From T1Sed10-7 sp046483565 (GTDB lineage: Bacteria > Actinomycetota > Nitriliruptoria > Nitriliruptorales > Nitriliruptoraceae): a stretch of 5,923 nt of DNA. Location: positions 1 through 5,923 of the forward strand of contig JAWOCZ010000192.1 in NCBI GenBank assembly GCA_046483565.1, written 5' to 3'. Under the pieces are notes generated by a model. The model searched no databases, was not told where the DNA came from, and was given only the letters and a program-made list of their open reading frames with translations. Positions within the stretch are counted from its first letter, which is position 1; every line of letters starts with the position of its first letter. Of the stretch, positions 1 to 4,290 are shown piece by piece. A program made the translations under genes and the position numbers.

Positions 1-413
1 CTTGCATTTACGCTGCTGCCGCTGTGCTGCACGCATGCGCGCCGCTCGCGCGGACGACCGTCGTCACCGAGATCGTACAGTGCGAAATTCCCGCCGACGT
101 AGTTCGCCACGGTCAGAACACGCTCAGCCGCATTCACTGCAATGTGGCACGGTCCCGGTCCACAACTCTCGACCGTTCCGATTGAGTCGAGTTGGCCGGA
201 GTCGCCGACGTGGAACGCGGCGACAGTTCCCGACTCTTCCCTTCGGCTTCCGGTTTCCACGGTTGCATAGAGTGCCGAAAATTCCGGAACGTAGCACAGG
301 AACGACGCATTCTCGGGGGTCTCCACCGAACCGGCAATCTTCATGGATCCGTCTGCCGGATTAAGCTCGACTGTATGCAGGGAAGGCGTGTATCCCCCCA
401 GAAAAAAACTCAT
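1..413 (-). CDS. Lactonase-family seven-bladed beta-propeller protein (6-phosphogluconolactonase-like), 5' part only
   Basis: The frame is open from an ATG at 413 to the window edge, giving 137 residues with no stop, so the 3' part is missing. The start is supported by a strong Shine-Dalgarno AAGGAGG (complement of 423-429), about 9 nt upstream. The protein begins MSFFLGGYTPSLHTVELN and continues with blade signatures of the lactonase/YbhE family: a GTVAAFHV strand near residue 69, SCGPGPCHIAVN near 88-99, LTVANYVGG near 106-114, and QHSGSSVN at the broken end. In the family, the CHI and ANY-GG segments precede the catalytic region. Known members hydrolyse 6-phosphogluconolactone or related sugar lactones, usually in the cytoplasm; the substrate here cannot be told from the fragment. 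No signal peptide is seen. It is divergent from the NikR-like gene and shares its control region. A full-length member would be about 330-380 residues (family knowledge). Confidence 0.85.
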   Translation of the reverse strand, partial: MSFFLGGYTPSLHTVELNPADGSMKIAGSVETPENASFLCYVPEFSALYATVETGSRREESGTVAAFHVGDSGQLDSIGTVESCGPGPCHIAVNAAERVLTVANYVGGNFALYDLGDDGRPRERRACVQHSGSSVNA

Positions 414-449
414 TTGTATATTCCTCCTTAGGATGGGCCACGGCGCTCG

Positions 450-477
450 GTAGCACGAATCGAAAAAACCGTGCTAC
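450..477. promoter_or_regulatory. Probable NikR-type operator: GTAGCAC-N14-GTGCTAC
   Basis: A perfect inverted repeat (8-bp arms GTAGCACG and CGTGCTAC, 12-bp centre) lies in the space between the divergent lactonase and NikR-like genes. Counted as 7-bp half-sites with a 14-bp spacer, it is 28 bp long, matching the overall length of known NikR sites (GTATGA-N16-TCATAC in E. coli; GTGTTAC-N14-GTAACAC-like sites elsewhere). It ends 10 bp before the nikR-like ATG, so binding would be expected to block that gene's transcription (autoregulation) and could affect the divergent lactonase. A second dyad, GAATCG (457-462) / CGATTC (477-482), is interleaved with it. That this protein binds here is inferred from position and geometry. 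Confidence 0.65.
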
Positions 478-487
478 GATTCCGACA

Positions 488-928
488 ATGAACCTCGTAC
501 GTTTCGGTGTATCCATGGAACAGGAGCTTGTCGACCGGCTCGACGAGCTCGTCGGGCGGGAAGGATACGCCAACCGTTCCGAGGCGCTTCGCTCGCTCGT
601 GCGCAAGGAGCTCGTTCGCGAGGTCGAGTCCCACGAACAGCGCGAAGTCGCCGGTATTGTAACTCTGTTGTATCGCTACGGCCACCGCATGAAAGAGTCG
701 CCGGTTGATCCCTTTCCCACCCTCTCGATTCAGGCGAACCTTCAGCTTCACCTTCACTCGAGCATCGTCCTGAAAGTCATCGTGGTCCAGGGGGCCGTTT
801 CCGACGTGCAGGGCTGGGCGCGCACGCTCACCACCCAGCGTGGTGTCCTCGGCGACCTCAAGGTTGTCGCCGGCGACGACATGTACGCGGTGCTCGGTCG
901 GGATTCCGGAGAGGGGAGTTCAGGTTGA
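488..928 (+). CDS. nikR: NikR-family ribbon-helix-helix / ACT-like transcriptional regulator with degenerate nickel site
   Basis: 146 residues, close to the 130-150 usual for NikR. Residues 4-45 form the ribbon-helix-helix DNA-binding part (VRFGVSMEQELVDRLDEL, then the hallmark GYANRSEALRSLVR). Residues 54-137 match the ACT-like regulatory domain (AGIVTLLYRYGHR, LQLHLH, VVQGAVSDVQGW, TQRGV). Aligned by eye to E. coli NikR, only one of the four high-affinity nickel ligands is kept: His76 becomes Pro75, His87 becomes Gln86, His89 is His88, Cys95 becomes Val94. The operator-contacting strand (Arg3, Thr5, Thr7 in E. coli) reads Arg5, Gly7, Ser9. The fold is therefore clear, but nickel sensing is doubtful. 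A 28-bp dyad sits 10 bp upstream of the ATG; no strong Shine-Dalgarno is visible, so the mRNA may have a very short leader. The stop overlaps the next ATG. No nickel transporter gene is present in the window. Confidence 0.85.
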   Translation: MNLVRFGVSMEQELVDRLDELVGREGYANRSEALRSLVRKELVREVESHEQREVAGIVTLLYRYGHRMKESPVDPFPTLSIQANLQLHLHSSIVLKVIVVQGAVSDVQGWARTLTTQRGVLGDLKVVAGDDMYAVLGRDSGEGSSG

Positions 929-1761
929 TGTCTATCTCGTGGCCGTTTTCGCGCCGACGCACACAGCCCGACGCCGGCGCCGCAGACTCCTCGCGCGCGC
1001 ACGCGGCGGACCGCACAACCGCCGCCGGCGCCGCCGGCCCGCCGCGCGCGCACCCCGCGGGCGGCACCACTTCCGCCGGCGCGGCAGGCCCCGCGGACCG
1101 CACAACCCCAGCGCGCGAGACTGATCGTCACCCGCAACGGCTCGTGCAGGTAGCGCCGCGCGAGCTGGTCGATCCGTGACGGCAGGGTCGCGGAGAACAG
1201 CACCGTCTGCCGCGTGGGCGGGGTTGCCGCGATGATCGCGTCGAGGTCCTCGGCGAAGCCCATGTCGAGCATCTCGTCGGCCTCGTCGAGGACCACCACC
1301 TCGAGGTCGTCGAGGTGGAGCGTGCCGCGGGCGAGATGGTCAACGGCCCGTCCGGGCGTGGCGACGACGACGTCGACCCCGCGGGCCAGGGCCTTCAGCT
1401 GCCGCCAGATCGGCTGGCCGCCGTAGACGGGCAGGACCCGGGCGTCGACCGCGCGGCCGTAGGCGTGCACCGCCTCGGAGACCTGCATCGCCAGTTCGCG
1501 CGTGGGGACCAGGACCAGCCCGGTGGGGTGGACGCCGCGGTCACCGGGCGGCAGCCGCTGGAGCAGGGGCAGCGCGAACGCGGCGGTCTTGCCCGTCCCC
1601 GTGGCGGCCTGACCGAGCAGGTCGCGGCCGACCAGCAGGGGGCCGATCGCCTCACGCTGGATCGGGGTGGGCTCCTCGTAGCCGAGCGCATGCAGCGTGG
1701 AGACCAGGCGGTCGTCCAGGCCCAGCTCCGCGAAGGAGGTGACGTCGGTCGGAGCGGTCAT
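754..1761 (-). CDS. DEAD-box RNA helicase, truncated after the first RecA domain and fused to a non-homologous tail
   Basis: The frame is 335 residues, of which only 1-214 (1761 to about 1120) are helicase. These carry the Q motif (GYEEPTPIQ, 27-35), Walker A/motif I (AATGTGKT, 52-59), motif Ia (PTRELA, 86-91), a GG pair (114-115), TPGR (135-138), the DEAD box (159-162) and motif III SAT (190-192). This is a complete first RecA domain of a RhlE/CshA-like ATP-dependent RNA helicase. The second domain (motifs IV-VI, including the arginine finger) is absent, so the product should not unwind RNA. The tail (215-335) is low complexity and its last ~58 residues are antisense to nikR (754-928), so it is not real helicase sequence. 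The ATG at 1761 has only weak Shine-Dalgarno-like bases (ACCTGGA). Intact relatives have 400 or more residues. Read it as a 5' fragment broken at the join. Confidence 0.85.
   Translation of the reverse strand: MTAPTDVTSFAELGLDDRLVSTLHALGYEEPTPIQREAIGPLLVGRDLLGQAATGTGKTAAFALPLLQRLPPGDRGVHPTGLVLVPTRELAMQVSEAVHAYGRAVDARVLPVYGGQPIWRQLKALARGVDVVVATPGRAVDHLARGTLHLDDLEVVVLDEADEMLDMGFAEDLDAIIAATPPTRQTVLFSATLPSRIDQLARRYLHEPLRVTISLARWGCAVRGACRAGGSGAARGVRARRAGGAGGGCAVRRVRARGVCGAGVGLCASARKRPRDRHQPELPSPESRPSTAYMSSPATTLRSPRTPRWVVSVRAQPCTSETAPWTTMTFRTMLE
928..1110 (+). CDS. Possible second gene of the nikR operon, broken at the join; N-terminus plus Ala/Gly/Pro/Thr-rich linker
   Basis: An ATG at 928 overlaps the nikR stop by one base (TGATG) and has a GGGGAG Shine-Dalgarno at 913-918, 9 nt upstream, so translational coupling is plausible. 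The product begins MSISWPFSRRRTQPDAG, with a basic RRR cluster. It then becomes low complexity with repeated TT(A/S)AGAAGP elements that look like a disordered linker. The frame stays open to a TGA at 1177-1179, but from about 1120 the opposite strand is clearly helicase coding sequence, so those last codons are antisense readthrough. The true gene would have continued beyond the join. I recognise no family. It may also be a chance frame in GC-rich DNA. Confidence 0.35.
1006..1107. repeat. 15-bp direct repeat GCGGACCGCACAACC, 87 bp apart, next to the join
   Basis: GCGGACCGCACAACC occurs exactly at 1006-1020 and 1093-1107. The 87-bp period is 29 codons, so both copies encode ADRTT in the plus-strand frame. 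A weaker third relative (GCGGCACCACTT, near 1063) lies between them. The right copy ends about 13 bp before the point where helicase homology starts, so the repeat borders the breakpoint. Confidence 0.7.
1108..1122. other. Junction between unlike DNA segments (recombination scar or assembly chimera)
   Basis: Reading the minus strand from 1761, helicase homology holds through LHEPLRVTIS (residue 214, codon at 1120-1122) and then stops. The remaining residues are low complexity and then antisense nikR. Reading the plus strand from the left, the nikR-linked frame runs into this point. Base composition changes from mixed in nikR, through an extremely GC-rich stretch from about 960, to uniformly high GC. 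No inverted repeats, target duplication or transposase mark an insertion. Confidence 0.6.
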
Positions 1762-1961
1762 GGGATGTCCAGGTCGTGGTGCGTGGCGCCGGGCGGGCGC
1801 GGGATGGTCGGCGGCGGACAGTGTCGCCTACCGGCGCGCGGTCACGAAGGCCGGGACCGCGGGCGCTGGCTGCGGAGGGGCCACGTCCTCGGTGCCGGCG
1901 CTGCGCTGGCTGGAGGGGGACAGGTCCGCCCGTCGCAACGTGGACGGTAGGGGCCGGTTAC

Positions 1962-2112
1962 CGTTCGTGCGTTGCGGCGTTCGTGCGTTGCGGCGTTCGT
2001 GCGTTGCGGTCCATGCGTCACCGTGTCGCCGTGTGCCGAGGTCGCAATGTGCCGAGGTCGCAATGTGCCGATGTCGCAGTATCCCAGTGTCCCAGTGTCC
2101 CAGTGTCCCAGT
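1962..2112. repeat. Octamer-phased tandem repeat array in the divergent intergenic region
   Basis: The 376-bp space between the helicase and zinc-ribbon starts holds no credible gene. From 1969 it can be cut into consecutive octamers without a gap: GCGTTGCG and GCGTTCGT alternating (1969-2008), then GTCCATGC, GTCACCGT, GTCGCCGT (2009-2032), then 16-mers GTGCCGAGGTCGCAAT at 2033-2048 and 2049-2064 with a diverged copy at 2065-2080, then ATCCCAGT and three exact GTCCCAGT (2089-2112). The partial unit CGTTCGT at 1962-1968 fits the same register. Nearly all octamers from 2009 start with GT. The array ends 25 bp before the zinc-ribbon ATG. It lies where promoters for both flanking genes should be; no clear -10/-35 pair is seen. 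Confidence 0.9.
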
Positions 2113-2137
2113 GTCCACCCGGAGCGAGGAGCCGAGC

Positions 2138-2482
2138 ATGCCGGTCGTTGCCTGCCCCGTGTGCGGCGAGGACGACGACCTGTCGGGCGAGCGGGTCGAT
2201 GAGCGCATCCTGCTCATCTGCGGTGCGTGCGGCCATCGCTGGGACCGTGACACCCGGCTGCGGTGTGGCGTGTGCGGCTCGGAGGACATCGAGGGTGTGC
2301 CGACCTCCACCTTGGAGGAGGCCGGGCGGGCCGGCGTGCGGACCCCGTCCGGTATCCGGCTCGTGTACTACTGCTGGTCGTGTCAGGCCGACGACGTCAC
2401 CTCCACCTCGCCGCGGGAGGGTCCCCAGCCGCCTCCAGGACGGAGCCGCGACCTGCGGGCGCTGCGCGCGTCGGACGGGTGA
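2138..2482 (+). CDS. Small double zinc-ribbon protein of unknown function
   Basis: 114 residues from an ATG at 2138, preceded by GGAGCGAGGAG as a possible ribosome binding site. The same frame is open further upstream, but that part only translates the tandem repeat and antisense helicase, so this start is preferred; the protein begins directly with MPVVACPVCG. Four CxxC pairs are visible: C6/C9 with C28/C31, and C43/C46 with C79/C82, enough for two structural zinc sites. The first ribbon (CPVCG, then CGACGHRW) resembles generic nucleic-acid or protein-binding zinc ribbons. The C-terminal ~30 residues are Pro/Arg/Ser-rich and probably disordered. No catalytic motif is seen. The stop overlaps the GTG of the next gene (GTGA), so the two are very likely one operon and translationally coupled. 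An adaptor or regulatory role is possible but unproven. Confidence 0.75.
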   Translation: MPVVACPVCGEDDDLSGERVDERILLICGACGHRWDRDTRLRCGVCGSEDIEGVPTSTLEEAGRAGVRTPSGIRLVYYCWSCQADDVTSTSPREGPQPPPGRSRDLRALRASDG

Positions 2483-3213
2483 GCGGCGTGCCACTTCCCT
2501 TCGAGCAACTCAGCTGGGACGAGACCCCGATGGGGATCCTCGGCCTGCGGCGCCGCACCGACCCGACGCTCCGGGCCGAGGTCTACGAGGTCAAGCTCGG
2601 CGACGAGTACCTGATGTCCAGCCACTTCACCGTCGCGGAGGTCGCGCTGGCCACGCTGGGCCTCGAGCGGCTCAGGGGTGACGACCTCGAGGTGGTGGTC
2701 GGCGGGCTGGGGCTCGGCTACACGGCGCGGGCCGTGCTCGCCGATCCCCGGGTGCGCTCCTTGGTGGTGGTCGAGGCGCTGCCGGAGGTGATCGCCTGGC
2801 ACGAGCAGGGCCTGCTCCCCGACGTCGCCGGGTTGGCAGCCGACCCCCGGACCCGGTTCGTTCAGGCCGATCTGTTCGCCGCCCTGGCCGGCGGTGCCGG
2901 GTTCGATCCGGGCGGCCCGGACCGCCGCTTCGACGCGGTGTTGATCGACATCGATCACTCGCCGCGGCAGGTACTCCATCCGAGCCACGCCGCCTTCTAC
3001 ACCCCCGAAGGTCTCGAGCCGCTGGTCGATCGTCTGACACCGGGAGGGGTGTTCGGGTTGTGGTCCGACGACCCGCCCGATGAGGCGTTCCTCGACGTCC
3101 TCGGGACGGTCTTCCGGGGGGTGGAGGCCGAGGTCGTCACCTTCGACAACCCCCTGGCCGGCGGGACCTCGGCCAACACGATCTACCTCGCGCGAGCGAG
3201 CGAGTCACGCTGA
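2479..3213 (+). CDS. Spermidine synthase-like class I SAM-binding protein
   Basis: 244 residues from a GTG at 2479 sharing four bases (GTGA) with the preceding stop; the frame is open upstream but that part is out-of-frame zinc-ribbon sequence. The Rossmann-type features are clear: glycine-rich motif I VVGGLGLGYTA (about 73-83), an acidic residue ending strand 2 (VVVEALPEV, Glu99), QADLF (129-133) as the adenine-side acidic motif, and FDAVLIDIDHSP (151-162) at the strand-4 position where spermidine synthases carry their catalytic aspartate region. SSHFTVAEVALATL (47-60) resembles the substrate-side segment upstream of motif I. LTPGGVFGLWSDDPP (186-200) is the usual strand-5/6 region. It could be a polyamine aminopropyltransferase or a methyltransferase of the same fold; no speE-speD pair is nearby, so polyamine synthesis is not established. 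It is co-transcribed with the zinc-ribbon gene. Confidence 0.8.
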   Translation: MSGVPLPFEQLSWDETPMGILGLRRRTDPTLRAEVYEVKLGDEYLMSSHFTVAEVALATLGLERLRGDDLEVVVGGLGLGYTARAVLADPRVRSLVVVEALPEVIAWHEQGLLPDVAGLAADPRTRFVQADLFAALAGGAGFDPGGPDRRFDAVLIDIDHSPRQVLHPSHAAFYTPEGLEPLVDRLTPGGVFGLWSDDPPDEAFLDVLGTVFRGVEAEVVTFDNPLAGGTSANTIYLARASESR

Positions 3214-3256
3214 GCCGGCGGTCGGCCGTAGCGGCGTCGTGGCGCCTCGGCGGCTG

Positions 3257-3388
3257 CGTGACCGCGTCTTCCTCGGTGCCTCCGTGACCGCGTGACCGCG
3301 TGACCGCGTGACCGCGTGACCGCGTCACCGCGTGACCGCGTGACCGCGTCACCGCGTGACCGCGTCTGCCTCGGTGCCTGCGTCTTCG
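3257..3388. repeat. Ten tandem octamers CGTGACCG/CGTCACCG inside a longer imperfect repeat
   Basis: The 235-bp space between the convergent methyltransferase-like and PfpI genes holds ten contiguous octamers at 3283-3362. Eight are CGTGACCG; the sixth (3323-3330) and ninth (3347-3354) are CGTCACCG. The array is framed by related 18-bp blocks, CGTCTTCCTCGGTGCCTC at 3265-3282 and CGTCTGCCTCGGTGCCTG at 3363-3380, and by an extra CGTGACCG at 3257-3264. Each G/C switch makes a local GTGAC-CGC-GTCAC dyad. No factor-independent terminator (GC stem plus T-run) is seen. Confidence 0.92.
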
Positions 3389-3402
3389 CGTGGCCACCTC
3401 GG

Positions 3403-3462
3403 CGCCTGGCGGGTGGTGTCAGCTGACGACGCCGCCTGGCGGGTGGTGTCAGCTGACGACGC
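3403..3462. repeat. Two tandem 30-bp units duplicating the 3' end and stop of the PfpI-family gene
   Basis: Two identical 30-bp units abut at 3403-3432 and 3433-3462. Each contains the 10-bp palindrome GTCAGCTGAC (3419-3428 and 3449-3458). The right unit includes the final Val-Val-Ser codons and TGA of the minus-strand gene. Because 30 is a multiple of three, the left unit repeats the same codons and an in-frame TGA 30 nt downstream. It looks like a slippage duplication of the gene end. Confidence 0.92.
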
Positions 3463-3979
3463 CGCCCAGCGCCCGGATCGTCTCACGGAGCCAGGGGCCG
3501 AGGTCGCCCGGGTGACGTGAGGAGATGAGGTTGCCGTCGACGACCACCTCGGCGTCCTCCCAGACGCAGCCGGCGTTGAGCATGTCGTCCTTGATGGCGA
3601 AGAAGCTGGTCGCGCGTCGGCCGTCGATGATCTGGGCGGAGATCGGGACCCAGCCGGCGTGGCAGATGAAGGCGATCGGCTTGCCGGCGCGGTCGAACTC
3701 CCGCACGAGCTCGAGTGCGGCCTCCGAGCGACGTATCGCATCTGGCGCGAAGCCCCCTGGCAGGACGAGACCGTCGAAGTCATCGGCGGACAGCCCGTCG
3801 ATCGCGGCGTCGACCGGGAAGGGACCGTGGCCCATCTTGCCGGTGACCGGCTGGCCATCGGGGCTCGCCGTCGTGACCTGGGCGCCTTCCTCGGTCAGGC
3901 GCAGCACGGGATAGAGCAGTTCGGTGTCCTCGAAGAGGTTGGCAGCCAGTACCAGGACGCGGGTGTCGGCGAGGCTCAT
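3449..3979 (-). CDS. DJ-1/PfpI-family protein (type 1 glutamine amidotransferase-like; protease/glyoxalase-deglycase class)
   Basis: 176 residues from an ATG at 3979, preceded by AGGAAGG. The frame is open upstream to 4156, but that extension is Pro/Arg-rich and unlike the family, and the family start is right at MSLADTRVLVLAANLFED. The nucleophile elbow AFICHAGW places the reactive cysteine at Cys106 with His107 next to it. FEDTELLYP (16-24) supplies the acidic residue, Glu17, equivalent to Glu12 of PfpI, that tunes the cysteine. LPGGFAPDAIR (73-82) is the conserved turn before the nucleophile domain. Length and motifs fit PfpI/YhbO-type members, studied as cysteine peptidases, glyoxalase III or deglycases acting against carbonyl stress; which activity applies cannot be read from sequence. 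No signal peptide, so cytoplasmic. The upstream monooxygenase gene is on the same strand but about 290 bp of repeat-rich DNA separates them, so co-transcription is uncertain. Confidence 0.9.
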   Translation of the reverse strand: MSLADTRVLVLAANLFEDTELLYPVLRLTEEGAQVTTASPDGQPVTGKMGHGPFPVDAAIDGLSADDFDGLVLPGGFAPDAIRRSEAALELVREFDRAGKPIAFICHAGWVPISAQIIDGRRATSFFAIKDDMLNAGCVWEDAEVVVDGNLISSRHPGDLGPWLRETIRALGGVVS

Positions 3980-4089
3980 GGGTGGGCCTTCCTGTGGTCG
4001 ATGCGACGGGTCGGCGTGCCGCGGGAGCCAGGCCGGGTCTGCTCGGTGCTGGCGCAGGGAGGACCGTGGTGGGGGAGCGGTCACGGCAG

Positions 4090-4105
4090 GACCAGCGTGC
4101 TGGTC
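4090..4105. promoter_or_regulatory. 16-bp near-perfect palindrome upstream of the PfpI-family gene
   Basis: GACCAGC-GT-GCTGGTC has 7-bp perfect arms around a 2-bp centre, about 110 bp upstream of the PfpI-family start. Such symmetry suits a dimeric regulator. No promoter boxes can be placed beside it, and GC-rich DNA gives some chance dyads, so the role is a guess. Confidence 0.35.
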
Positions 4106-4123
4106 GACGGCGTGCGTCGCGGT

Positions 4124-4139
4124 GTCCGTTGGGACGGAC
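4124..4139. other. Short hairpin GTCCGT-TGGG-ACGGAC
   Basis: A 6-bp perfect stem with a 4-nt loop lies between the monooxygenase stop and the PfpI-family start. It has no following T-run on either strand, so it is not a standard terminator. It may help end the monooxygenase transcript or be chance. Confidence 0.3.
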
Positions 4140-4176
4140 GGCCACCGGTCGGGCACCGCTGGGGTCCTGGCCGGGT

Positions 4177-4290
4177 GCTGGTCGGGTGCCGCTCGGGTGC
4201 TGGTCGTGTGCGGCTCGGCTCCTCGGGACCCGCTCAGCTCCGCCGGGCCCCGCTCAGTTCTGCCGGGCCCCTCTCAGCTCCCTCGGGCCG
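4177..4290. repeat. Degenerate 22-bp (x2) and 20-bp (x4) tandem units running into the 3' end of the monooxygenase gene
   Basis: Two 22-bp units (4177-4198, 4199-4220; both begin GCTGGTCG) merge into four phased 20-bp units: 4211-4230, 4231-4250 (CGCTCAGCTCCGCCGGGCCC), 4251-4270 (CGCTCAGTTCTGCCGGGCCC) and 4271-4290. The last unit lies mostly inside the monooxygenase gene and holds its stop codon (TCA on the plus strand, 4274-4276) and the preceding Arg-Gly-Ser codons. The middle pair is the best conserved. The rest of the 294-bp intergenic space (3980-4176) shows only the two dyads listed separately. Confidence 0.8.

Noticed and set aside
2..364. 120-residue plus-strand frame at the left edge
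   Set aside because: Arg/Ser-rich and antisense to the lactonase-family gene, which has a strong ribosome binding site and clear blade motifs.
450..482. RNA pseudoknot or riboswitch formed by the interleaved dyads
   Set aside because: The connecting loops between the two stems would be about zero nucleotides, which is not sterically reasonable; a protein-binding site explains the symmetry better.
1315..1950. 211-codon plus-strand open frame opposite the helicase
   Set aside because: Antisense to a clear DEAD-box domain, Gly/Arg/Gln-rich, no recognisable motif.
2263..2478. Upstream extension of the spermidine synthase-like protein
   Set aside because: These 72 codons overlap the zinc-ribbon gene in another frame and do not resemble the family; the GTG at 2479 in the GTGA overlap is the natural start.
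3283..3362. CRISPR array
   Set aside because: Units are 8 bp and contiguous, with no spacers and no cas genes.
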